In this document: positions 49,890 to 60,718 of the stretch, one piece after another
How positions within the stretch are numbered: position 1 is the stretch's first letter
Layout: every line of letters begins with the position of its first letter
Source of the DNA: Zingiber officinale
Lineage: Eukaryota; Streptophyta; Magnoliopsida; Zingiberales; Zingiberaceae
Assembly (NCBI RefSeq): GCF_018446385.1
Contig: NC_056002.1
Coordinates: 10,364,894 to 10,428,893, forward strand
DNA: 64,000 nucleotides
Reading direction: 5' to 3'
Translations under genes and position numbers: made by a program
The notes under the pieces: generated by a model
Told to the model about the DNA's origin: nothing
Database searches by the model: none
The model's input: only the letters and a program-made list of their open reading frames with translations

Positions 49890-50260
49890 GTCATCTTTTG
49901 AGCAACGCGCAGGAGAGAAAGTCATAGTAAAAGTTGAACTCAAGGTGTTGGTTGAACCCACCTTTTATAATCCCATCCGGGTACCCCCCGCAAGGCTGAC
50001 ATGGGGTGCTCTCATTGAAACTCTATCCGGTGAACTTTATCCATCTCCGGGTGCCCAGACTGGTCCGGGCACCTAGAATGTGACGTGTGCCAGCAAATCA
50101 GTGAGCTCCACTTTAGCTGCACTTGGGTGCCTGGGTTCATCCCATCCTGGGTGTCTGGACGTTCGGGTGCCTAAACCCCAATTCAAGTGCTTGGACTGCC
50201 TTTTTCCAGTTTTTGATTTTCTACAACATAAGCTTAGCACAACAAGCAATAATATAAAAT
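49890..50260 (-). repeat. Antisense LTR copy B, left piece
   Basis: This parallels 49005-49330 of copy A (CTGACATGG-GGTGCTCTC, CCGGGTGCCCAGAC, then an AAGCTTAGCACAAC region matching AAGGTTAGTCCAAG). It is cut at 50260 by the copia element and resumes at 62551. Confidence 0.6.
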
Positions 50261-52099
50261 TGTTGGGTTTTTCGGACCGTGAAAATCATTTTTTCGCGTC
50301 GCGGAAACCCTGAAAGCCCCTAGCCAACGGATCCGTGCAAAGAAAAAGTTTGAAAACATACGAATACGAGTTTCTACCTAGATCTATACTTAGATCTACA
50401 AAAGAAAAGGTTATACCTTTGAAGCGAAGCCCTTCGCGTTCCCGCTCATCCAAATGGTGCCGGATCTCGAAGTTGTCAACGTAGACAACTCTCTATATGT
50501 ATCCACACGAACACGTAGATGGAAAATCACACAAAAATGTGCTAGCACCTTTTGATGATTCGGCTAAGAAGGAGGAGAGGGAGAAAGGAGAAGAGCACTT
50601 GAGGAAGAAGATAGAATAATGACTTGAATGAAATGAATCCAATTCATTCCACCTAAGTGGTCGGCCACCTTCACAAGGTGTAACCCCCATCCTCATTAAA
50701 TGTAGCCATTAAAGAGAATAGCTTTGTAACCCCCATGAGGTGGCACACTTTGATGATGTGGCACATCATCATTAGTCCTCCTAATGCCAAATCACTAATG
50801 ATGTGGCAAATACTCAAGTCAAACTTGACTCTTCCTCTTCCTCTTCCTCTTCCTCTCAAGTCAAGTCAAACTTGACTTAATCTCTCTCATGGTTGATCTA
50901 ATCCAACCATTTGATTCAAGCCAACTTAATATAATGAATCTAATTCATTTAATTAAATTGATTCAATGAGTCATAATCTAAATTAGACTCATTGAACACA
51001 TGAATCAACTTGAATCTAACTCAATTAGCCCAATTAGGATTACTCTTAATTCAATTTGATTCATCAAATGAATCTAATCCTCTTGGTTCATCATATGAAC
51101 CTAATCTCCATCTAATTGTCCTTAGTATGTGACCCTATAGGTTCTTGTAACGTTGACAATGCCCCTAAACCCATTTAGGAGCATAAGTAATGAGCGGTAT
51201 CTAACAACACATCATTACTACCCAAGTTACAAGAATGTTGAGATCCAACATCACCTTGTGACTACTAATTGTGACTCCTCACAATATATGACAAGTGTCC
51301 TTCTATCCTAGACATCTAGATTGATCAATGTGAGGCATAGACCGTGTCATCCTCTGACCAATCTAAATCTTGAACTCCAAGTAGACTCACTCAATCAAAT
51401 GAGCTCAATATCTCATATTGACTCATTTGGGCATGGTCATGCACTTCGTGGTCTCACTCTATCAAAAATATCGATGTCACTCCCGTCATATAGGAGGGAT
51501 AGATCCCATCTACATCACTCACATCTCTCCGCATAATTTGTTACATACCCAGTAATCGCATTTATAGTCCACCCAGTTACGGGTGACGTTTGACGAAACT
51601 AAAGTACATAACTCCTTATGTAGGGAACCATGGTGACTTCAGGTCTAAGGACTAGTAGTCATACTAATAGACACATGAGAAAGTATATGACACTCATATA
51701 ACGATCAATGATACTTTCTCATGGCGGGTCATTCAGTATACATTCTCTAATGCATACCCATGTGTCAAGTTGATATCTCTATATCCATGACTTGTGAGAT
51801 CAAGTCATCGAGTTGACCTACATGCTAGTCTTATTGCATTAACATTGTCCCTGAATGTTACTACTCGACTAGGAATGATTAAGAGTAGTGTTCCCTATAT
51901 CATCTCACTATCGATTCAACCAATCGATTGATATAGGTAAGAACCTTCTACTCAAGGACGTTATTATACTTAGTTTATTTGGCACTAATACAAGTAAGTA
52001 TAATAACCAAAAACCAAATGCCTTTATTTATATAGAATATGATACAACAAGTCCAAAAATACAATCATCAAATGATTGGCTCTAGGGCTCTAGCTAACA
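50261..52099 (-). repeat. 3' LTR of the copia element
   Basis: This 1839-base LTR runs from TGTTGGGTTTTTCGG to AGCTAACA on the + strand. It matches 60719-62545 almost base for base. The main length difference is four rather than two TCTTCC units near 50830. Confidence 0.95.
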
Positions 52100-52109
52100 A
52101 TCTCCCATT
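52100..52109 (-). other. Polypurine tract of the copia element
   Basis: On the - strand AATGGGAGAT directly precedes the 3' LTR (TGTTAGC...). It is the primer for plus-strand DNA synthesis and marks the end of the internal region. Confidence 0.85.
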
Positions 52110-52113
52110 AGCA

Positions 52114-55100
52114 CTAGTGCCAATCAGTGTAGGCTCTAAGCCCCAATGACCTAGTGTGACCATCATGCTTCCTCTGTGCCAAAGCCTTGGTCAAGGGATT
52201 TGCGATGTTAGCCTCTGTAGGTACTCTGCAAATCTTCACATCTCCTCTCTCGATGATTTCTCGAATGAGATGGAAGCGTCGTAGTATGTGTTTGGTTCGC
52301 TGGTGTGAGCGAGGTTCCTTCGCCTGTGCTATAACTCCATTGTTGTCACAATAGAGCTCAATAGGGTCAGTAATGCTAGGAACCACCCCAAGTTCAGTGA
52401 TGAACTTGCGAATCCAAACTGCCTCCTTTGCTGCCTCTGATGCAGCAATGTACTCGGCCTCTGTTGTAGAATCAGCTACTGTGTCCTGCTTCAAACTCTT
52501 CCAGCTAACAGCACCACCATTAATGCAAAATACGAACCTTGACTGCGATCGGTAATCATCCTGATCGGTCTGGAAGCTGACATCACTATAACCCTTTACA
52601 GCTAGTTCATCATGGCCTCCATATATCAAGAAATATTATTTAGTCCTTCTTAAGTACTTAAGAATATTCTTGATCGCTATCCAGTGACTTTCACCTGGAT
52701 CTGACTGATATATGCTCGTCATGCTCAAAGCATACGAGACATCAGGTCGAGTATATAGCATGGCGTACATGATCGATCCTATGGCTGAGGCATAAGTGAT
52801 CTGATCCATGCAGTCTCTCTCCTCTCTAGAAGAGGGACCTTGAGTCTTCGAAAGACTCACGCCATGTGACATCGGCAGAAATCCCTTCTTGGAGTTCTGC
52901 ATGGCAAACCGTAGGAGTACCTTGTCAATGTATGTACTCTGACTTAGGCCAAGCAATCTCTTAGATCTATCTCTATAGATCTGTATCCCTAGAATACGGG
53001 ATGCCTCACCTAAGTCCTTCATTGAGAAGCAACTCCCTAGTCAGGTCTTGACAGACTGAAGCATAGGGATGTCCTTCCCAATGAGTAGTATGTCATCCAC
53101 ATACAATATGAGGAAGACAACTATATCCCCTACAACCTTCTTGTAGACACACGACTCATCTTCATTCTTGATGAAACCAAACTGTTTGATTGCATCATCG
53201 AATCGAAGATTCCAGCTCCGAGAAGCTTGCTTTAGTCCATAAATGGACCTATGCAGCTTGCATACTCTGCTAATATGTTGTGGATCTACAAAACCCTCAG
53301 GTTGTGTCATGTACACATCCTCGAGCAGGTTTCCATTCAGAAACGCGGTTTTGACATCCATCTGTCATATCTCATAGTCATGGTAGGCTGCAATAGCAAG
53401 CATGATCCGAATAGACTTAAACATCGCTACTGGAGAAAAGGTTTCATCATAGTCAATACCATGAATCTGCTTGAAACCTTTAGCTACCAAGCGACCCTTA
53501 TAGATAAGTCCATCCATGTCAGTCTTTCTTTTAAAGACCCACTTACACCCTATGGGTTTTACCCCTTCAGGTGGATCAACCAAAGTTCATACTTGGTTGG
53601 TGTACATGGATTCCATTTCGGATCTCATGGCCTCTAGCCATTTCTCAGAATCTGGTCTCATCACAGCTTCCTGATAGGTGATAGGCTCATCCTCTATGAG
53701 CACAACGTCATCATGGTCAGACAAGAGAAATGAGTATCTCTCAGGCTGACGACATACCCTGTCAGACCTGCGAAGAGGTAGGTCTACTTGAACTGGTTGT
53801 TGTTCCTCAACTCTTTGTGGAACAACATCATCCACAACACTTTGTGGTTCCAGTTCAATTTCCATCGAGGCTTCAGTGCTAGGATCCGCATCTTGAACTT
53901 CTTCAAGATCGAATGTACTCCCACTAGTCTTTCTAGAAACAAAGTCCCTTTCTAGAAAGACTCCAGTCTTTGCCACAACTATCTTGTGCTGACTGGGAAT
54001 GTAGAAATAATATCCCTTAGTTTCCTTGGGATATCCTATAAAGTAGCACTTGTCAGATTTGGGTTCTAATTTATCTGAGACTTGACGTCTAACGTAAGCC
54101 TCACAACCCCAAATCCTCATGAAAGACACCTGGGCATCTCTCCCAGTCCATATCCTATATGGTGTCTTTATCACGGCCTTAGATGGAACTCGGTTGAGTA
54201 TAAAAGCTGTCGTGTCTAGAGCATAGCCCCAAAGGTATGTCGGAAGATCTGTGTGACTCATCATAGATCGTACCATATCTAATAGGGTACGATTCCTCCT
54301 TTCGGATACACCATTCCACTGTGGTGTTCCAGGAGGAGTGAGTTGGGATAGAATCCCACACTCAGCTAGATAGTCACGGAACTCATGGATAAGGTATTCT
54401 CCACCTCGATCGGATCGAAGTATCTTAATACTCTTGCCAAGCTGGTTCTGTACTTCATTCTTGAATTCTTTGAACTTTTCAAAGGATTCAGACTTATGTG
54501 TCATCAAGTACACATAACCATATCTACTGAAGTCATCAGTAAATGTGATAAGTACCTATAACCGCCTCTAGCAGCGATATTGAAAGGGCCACATACATCA
54601 CTATGTATGAATCCTAACAAATCAGTCGCTTTTTCGCTGTGCCCACTAAAGGGAGTCTTGGTCATCTTGCCCAGTAGGCATGACTCGCACGTCTCATAAG
54701 ATTCAAAATCAAATGAGTCCAGCAAACCATCCTTATGGAGCTAGGATAAGCGCTTGTCATTTATATGACCTAAGCGACAGTGCCAGAGATAGGTTTGGTT
54801 CAGGTCATTTGACTTGAACCTCTTGGTATTTATGTTATAGATAGAGCTTTCAAGGTCTAGAATATAGAGTCCGTTTATCAGAGGTGCACTACAATAGAAC
54901 ATATCGTTTAAATAGACGGAACAACATTTGTTCTTTATTGTAAACGAGAAACCTTTCTTGTCCAAACAAGAAACTGATATAATATTCTTAGTTAATGCAG
55001 GCACATAACAACAATCGACTAACTCTAGTACAAGCCCAGAGGGCAGAGATACAAAGTAAGTCCCTACAGCAACAGCAGTAACCCGTGCTCCATTGCCTAC

Positions 55101-56069
55101 TCGTAGGTCCACCTCGCCCTTTGTCAATGCCCTGCTATTTCTCAGCGCATGCACATCAGTACAAATGTGAGAAGCACATCCAGTATCTAATACCCATGAT
55201 GTAGAAATAGATAGATTGACTTCTATAACATATATACCTGAAGTGGAAGTCTCACTTCGCTTCTTCTTAAGATCCTCCAAGTATACCTTGCAGTTCCTCT
55301 TCCAGTGCCCGGTCTGACCGCAGTGGAAGCAGGTAGCATCCTTGGCGACCCCTCCTTTAGGCTTCAGTGCCTTGCCTTTGTCCTTGGTTTGGGACTTTCC
55401 CTTGCCTTTGGGCTTGCCCTTGCCCTTATGTTTCTGAACCATCAGAACAGTGTTGGGCTTAGCCTTCTTAAGGTTCAGCTCAACAGTTCTCAACATGCTA
55501 AGCAGCTCAGGCAATGGCTTGTCAATCTCGTTCATATTGTAGTTTAGAACGAATCGACTGTAGCTATCCGGCAAGGATTGCAAGATCAGGTCAGTGGCCA
55601 GCTCTTGGCCAAGTGGGAACCCCAACCTTTATAGGTTCTCTATGTACCCAATCATTTTGAGTACATATGGGCCTACAGGAGCCTCGTCTGATATCTTGCA
55701 CTGAAACAGTGCCCTTAAGATCTCAAATCTCTCATGCCTCGCTTGACCTTGATAAAGTTGACGAAGATGTTCAACCATATCGTAAGCGCCCATTAACTCA
55801 TGTTGCTTCTGAAGCTCAGAGTTCATGGTCGCTAGCATTAGACAAGACACATCTAATGCGCCATCTTGATGCTTCTTGAAAGCATCTCGGTCAACTCGCG
55901 GGGCAGTGGCAGGAGGAGCCTTCGGAATGGGCTGCTCCAGAACGTACAGTTTACGTTCCTGAGTGAGAACTATTCTCAGGTTCCTGTACCAGTCCAGGAA
56001 GTTTGCTCCATTAAGCTTGTCCTTCTCGAGGACAGATCGCAGGGAGAAGGTGTTCGTATTTGACGTCAT
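52114..56069 (-). pseudogene. Copia gag-pol, broken by six stops and one frameshift
   Basis: Gag starts at 56069 (MTSNTNTFSLRSVLEKDKLN). In order follow a CCHC knuckle (CFHCGQTGHWKRNC, about 55330-55290), protease with DTG (WVLDTGCASH), integrase HHCC (WHCRLGHIN...CESC) and integrase core with RSDRGGEY and TPQWNGVSER. Then come reverse transcriptase ([23 protein letters not shown] at about 53110-53100) and RNase H to the final stop at 52114. Breaks: TAA 55629-55631, TAG 54741-54743, a frameshift near 54551, TGA 53587-53589, TGA 53365-53367, TGA 53041-53043 and TAA 52636-52638. Three of the TGA stops fall where the family normally has Trp. The element cannot make its own proteins. Confidence 0.93.
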
Positions 56070-56550
56070 GGTTATCTACAACAGAAAAATGCAGAAAATA
56101 AATATCATATTCTTAATCATTTAATTAGGCCTTTAACTAAATGATGCTCCCATTGAATTCTATAATTCATGTGGGACAAGATCCACATCATACTAACCCT
56201 TGAGTTAGCTTTGGCTAATACGCCCAAGACTTAGTATGATCGGTAGGTAACTAATTACCAATTACATCTCTATGCAACTCTTGTTTATAAGATAAAATCC
56301 GCATTTATATTAAAACTCGAGTTAGCTTTGGCTAATACGCCCAAGAGTTAATATAAACGTGATTTTGACCTATTTACCAACCATTGGATAATGCCTATAG
56401 TTAAACTCGATCCAATTGAGTTAACTAGTTACTCAATCAAATTGAGTTGTACTCTCCCATGCGTTGATAGGCGGGACCAAGATTGTCCCTCCGTACCCTA
56501 CCAAGGTAGTATGTGTTGCTTTGCTTTGGCAGATTCAACAACAACATGCG
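56070..56550 (-). other. Copia 5' leader, part next to gag
   Basis: This is non-coding leader between gag and the nested insertion. A block of about 40 bases with GAGTTAGCTTTGGCTAATACG followed by CCCAAGA is present twice (near 56201 and 56312). No protein was recognised. Confidence 0.7.
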
Positions 56551-56731
56551 ATCGATGTAACGACCCAATTTTCCCTATTTCAAGTTCTAAAAGTCCATAA
56601 AAATATTTGGAAATACCTTTAAAATATTCTAGAGATTTTTAGGAATTTTTAGAGTATTTTTACGTAATTTTTGGAGGTCGTTTAGTATATTTACAAAAAA
56701 AGAAAGAAATTCTGACAAAAACCGTTGATGG

Positions 56732-56806
56732 CGAGGCTCGAACCCGTGACCTCGGGTCAAACCTGACCTAACCGGACGCAGCCGACCAGCTGAGCTATGC
56801 GGGTTT
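56732..56806 (-). other. Degenerate tRNA-like segment with Pol III A and B boxes
   Basis: On the - strand TAGCTCAGCTGG fits the A-box consensus. GGTTCGAGCC, about 45 bases on, fits the B box, and GGTTTTTG downstream could end Pol III transcription. The T arm can pair at four of five positions. The D arm has a mismatch, and neither the anticodon arm nor the acceptor stem forms. It is therefore tRNA-derived, not a working tRNA gene. Confidence 0.6.
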
Positions 56807-58282
56807 TGTTAACCCAATATGGAGAGAAATAGATTTAAGTTATAGAAAAGGGCAGAAATAAACCTAGGTTTTAAAGGGTTAATTTTCTTCCCGAGCCCTA
56901 ATTTCTACTCCTTCTCCTCTTCGGGTGCGTCGGCGTCTCTGGTCTCGAGAGGAAACGCAGCAACTTTGGAGCTTCATCTCCGGCGGCCGACGAAGGTCTT
57001 CTTCTGGTGAACCTTGCGGATCCGAGCTCCTCTCGTCGAAGAGAACGCGTGAGCACAAAGGAGAAGCCGAAGTCCTCATCTCCGCGAAGCCCTAGCTGTC
57101 TCCTTCCGGTTGTAAGTCCTAAAAAGCAAGGGTAAGTACTACTCACCTGCGGTAGGAGTTGTTTCGGGTTTCTTTATTTTTCTTTGATTCTTCCTTGCTT
57201 CCAAGGTCTAGCATGAACCCTAGAATCTTAATGTTTCACTGCACGGCAAGTTTGACCTTTCCTTTTCATGAGCATAGCAAGTTAAGGTCAAGAAATTGTG
57301 TTCTTTGTTCATTTTGAATTCAAAGCATGTTGTAGAGATTTTTGGTCCTTTGGGCTCTCTGCCGTGAGTCATAAGGGAAGAATATGAAGTATTAGGTGTA
57401 GTTTTTGGATGCCCTAATTAATGTACCGAGTATGAACAGATTTTAAGCTCAAGTTGGAGTTTTAATTTCTTCCTTTGTTTTGGATCATACCGTACAGATT
57501 GCCAGTTCATGGTTGCTGCCATGAGTTCATTAAGGATACAAGAGGGGAAGGGATTAGGGTTTGATATGTAGCTGTCTTGTGCTATTAGTTCCCTTATATC
57601 GGGTAGATTGTAGCATTTCTTGCTTATGCTATTAATTTCCTTATGCAGTTAAGTAATAGCATGTTCTTCCTATGTTGTTAGCTCTTTATACCATGTAGAT
57701 GAGAGCATTTCTTACATAGAATTTCTGTTTCGAATTCATGGTCAAGCCGAACAGCCCTAATTTCCAGCATGTGGTTGTGTTTTAAGCATGCCTTTAGCTC
57801 TTAAATGTTGTATCCATGTATGTCTACCTGCTGCCCTTAATTCCAGTTCTGAATTCTTTGTTATTTTGGTTAACATGAACATTCATATTATAAGAATTCG
57901 GAATTTGCTTATTTTGCTACCTTATTTAGCATTCCAGTATTTGGTTCCTTGCTAAATCAGTAAGCAGGAACAGCCACATGTTCAGCACTACGGTTTGGAT
58001 TTTTCATTGTTATTTCTGAGCAGGTTCAGCTTAGTTAAGTGTACAGATCAGATTTTCTTATTAATCTAATAAGCATGCATAACCTGTTTTAGCAAATCCT
58101 GTTGGAGATTGATTAGTGGAGCAGCAGTAGCATTCACTGCCACTTAATGAGCATGCACAACTTAGTATACTAGTATGTTTAGATAGATTGTTTGTTGCTG
58201 TTTTAAGGGCAAGAATAACCTTGTTATAACAATTCAGAGTTAGCTTATTTTGCTACCCTATCCAGCATTTCAGTGATTGACT

Positions 58283-58555
58283 TTGCTCTATTTTATAGCA
58301 TGATTAGTAAGTTCAAAGTTGCTTTCTTTTGCTCTATTTTATAGCATGATTAGTAAGTTCAAAGTTGCTTTCTTTTGCTCTATTCTATAGCATGATTAGT
58401 AAGTTCAAAGTTGCTTTCTTTTGCTTTATTTTATAGCATGTTTAGAAAGTTCATATTTGCTTTCCTTTGCTTTGTTTTATAACATGCTTAGAGAGTTCAG
58501 ATCTGCTTCCCTTGTGTTACTTTTATATAGCATGCTTGGTTAGTTGTAATCCTAT
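58283..58555 (+). repeat. 46-bp tandem repeat, about 5.7 copies
   Basis: Units start at 58283, 58329, 58375, 58421, 58467 and 58513, exactly 46 bases apart. The core is TTGCTCTATTTTATAGCATG. The first two copies are identical or nearly so, the third differs slightly, and later ones diverge progressively. This pattern fits recent slippage or unequal exchange at the left end. Confidence 0.9.
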
Positions 58556-59704
58556 ACTTGTTAGATATATATCTACAGGATTCTAATAAGTTCTAATAAA
58601 GGAGTATGAGAAGTACGAGTAAAGAAAAGACTAGAGTCTAGTTAAAAAGAGATAACTAGTAAATTAAAGTAAGAGGCTAGTACCCGACTTCCAAGGTTGT
58701 CGTTAAATAAATCCAGGTGACCAATTCCAAGGTCTTGGCCCTGGTAAGACCAAGGTCTTTACCTCATAGGACTAGAGGCTCGCTACCTCAGTCACTATTA
58801 GAGAGCGCGCAAAACAAAGATGGTACTAAGCCTCGGCCCAAAGAAGAAGAAAAGAAAGAAGAAAAGAGTAAAAGAAGAAGAAAGTAAAAGAGAAATTAAA
58901 AGATTAATTTCTGGTATAAAGATATAAGAAAATGAAACAAGTATTATGCTTAGAATCAATAGAAGTTTAGTTCTTTAATTCTAAGCCTACAGTAGTAGTT
59001 TCATTATTTTCCTGTCAGTTAGTGAGCATGTTTAGTATTCAGCTTTATTTCTGTATACCATGAGTACATGCAGCTTTCCTTTTAGCATTTCAGATTTAGT
59101 ATTGTTGTATTATTTTTATGCACTTTGAGTTTTTGTGAGATAGATTAGTACTTACTAAGCGTTTCGCTTATAGTTTTATTTTCTTTCCTCCTACTGCAGA
59201 TAAAGGAAAAGCTAAGATATGAAAGGGAGGCGACAGGGTGGTGGTGGTGATGAAGGTGTGTGATGACTGGACTGTGGAGAGATCCAGAATTAGCTGGCAA
59301 AATTGTCAAGACTTTATGTTTAATTCTTTTAGTTTCCTTAAGTGTTATTATGAATTGAGACTGTATTTAAGTTTATTCCACACTTTACTTTTATTATTTA
59401 TGGAGTGATGTAGTTGGTTGCTTTTGCTTGAGTAGTTGCTTTAGTTATAGTGTGATTTTATTACTGCGTGGTTGTGAAAAATGTGTTCCAGTCGCCTGTG
59501 GCTGCGTATATATTGTTTGTATTATGGATTTGGTCACCGGTACAGGGGAGACTCTGTCGAAATTTTTCGGTAGGAATTCCTCTGGGACCGTGATAAATCT
59601 AAGTGTTGCTAATATTAGCATAAGTGACACTAGTAAGTAGAGTAGTAGTTAGGTAATGGTCGCCCTTAGAGAGTAGTAGTAAGAAGGGTGGTCGTTACAA
59701 TCGA

Positions 59705-60704
59705 GGTAGTGGTAGGTATCACGGCATGGTAGGCATTACGAGTTGTCGCGATTTAGATCTAATCTAAACGATGATGCGTATCATATACTCGATAGATCTA
59801 ATCTAATCGAAGGGTGCATCATGTGTACGACTTAGATCTAATCTAATCGTTAGGCACTAATTAATTACTTAATTAACTAGCATGCATCACATACATACAA
59901 AAGTAATTAATTAAATAATTTTGTGATTATGTCATGACCCTACTATGATCTTCTCAAGCCAATGAGAAGATCGGATGGTCAACCTAAGGTCAACAGCTTC
60001 TCAAGCGCCTTCCTTTTGACCACCTTGTGTTGCTCGCGCCTTCCTCGTAACTCCGTCTTGAGTGGACCTTCCACCGCTTCAAAATTTATATTACATTTTG
60101 AAACTCAAGTTACATTCGAGTCTAAATCTAATTTACAACCAAAATATAAATAGGGAGGCATGACTCGCAGGTCGCGTATCAAATACAACACACGCAAACA
60201 CACAAAATGGCACGCAGGCCATATTTTGAATTACAATACAAATTATCCAATCGAATTGGATCTTTGGGCCATGACTATCACAAAAATAATATATAATTCG
60301 AAATTATATATTTCTGTAATTTTCTATAATTTTTCCTATAATTTTACAATTTTTACGAGTACAATTTCCCGACGGTTCCGTTTAGCGATTTTTGGGCGCA
60401 ATCGCGGAACGAATCCCCTTGCGGGGCCAGGGGCAGCGCCCCTACCCGCGATCTAACCATCGCGAGGGTTCCTTTGCGATCTAACAGCGCCTTAGCCCAC
60501 TGTCCCAAAAAGTTTTGGGGCGAAACTTGGCCGTTTTGGGATAAACTTCTCGGTAGTCGAAGCCTACAAGTGTCGAAACACTTGTGCTTCGCTTCTACGA
60601 GAAAAATACCCATAAAAACTATAAAAATCATAAATTTACAGAATATTACAGAACTGAAAAATTTTCATAAAACACAAAATAAACTCGTATTTGTCTTCGC
60701 ACGT
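59705..60704 (-). other. Copia 5' leader, part next to the primer site
   Basis: This is non-coding leader on the far side of the nested insertion. AGATCTAATCTAATCG-like blocks recur three times between 59750 and 59850. A CpG-rich stretch lies at 60370-60560. Short frames here match nothing known. Confidence 0.7.
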
Positions 60705-60717
60705 GGCTCTGATACCA
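60705..60717 (-). other. tRNA-iMet primer-binding site of the copia element
   Basis: On the - strand TGGTATCAGAGCC lies one base after the 5' LTR end (...CAACA). It is the standard initiator-Met tRNA primer site of plant Ty1-copia elements and fixes the element's direction. Confidence 0.95.
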
Positions 60718-60718
60718 C

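Larger units (their letters stand above)
56551..59704 (+). mobile_element. Probable 3.1 kb solo LTR nested in the copia leader
   Basis: The insertion proper is 56556-59699. It begins TGTAACGACC and ends GGTCGTTACA, a perfect 10-base inverted terminal pair with TG...CA ends. The 5-base direct repeat ATCGA lies at 56551-56555 and 59700-59704. Such ends, a 5-bp duplication and a length near 3 kb fit a solo LTR of a Gypsy chromovirus of the Tekay/Del type, which have long LTRs starting TGTAAC. No coding, primer site or polypurine-bounded interior was found. Inside are a tRNA-like segment, a pyrimidine-rich leader-like stretch near 56880-56950 and a 46-bp tandem array. Orientation as + is tentative. 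Confidence 0.82.

Noticed and set aside
56732-56806. Functional tRNA gene
   Set aside because: A and B boxes are good, but the acceptor stem and anticodon arm do not pair, so it is only tRNA-like.
56879-57146. Frames in the 3.1 kb LTR as a small gene
   Set aside because: The pyrimidine-rich, leader-like sequence is open in several frames. It is best read as the LTR transcript leader.
58283-58555. Evenly spaced repeats that might suggest a CRISPR array
   Set aside because: The whole 46-base unit repeats with no unique spacers, in a plant LTR. It is an ordinary tandem repeat.
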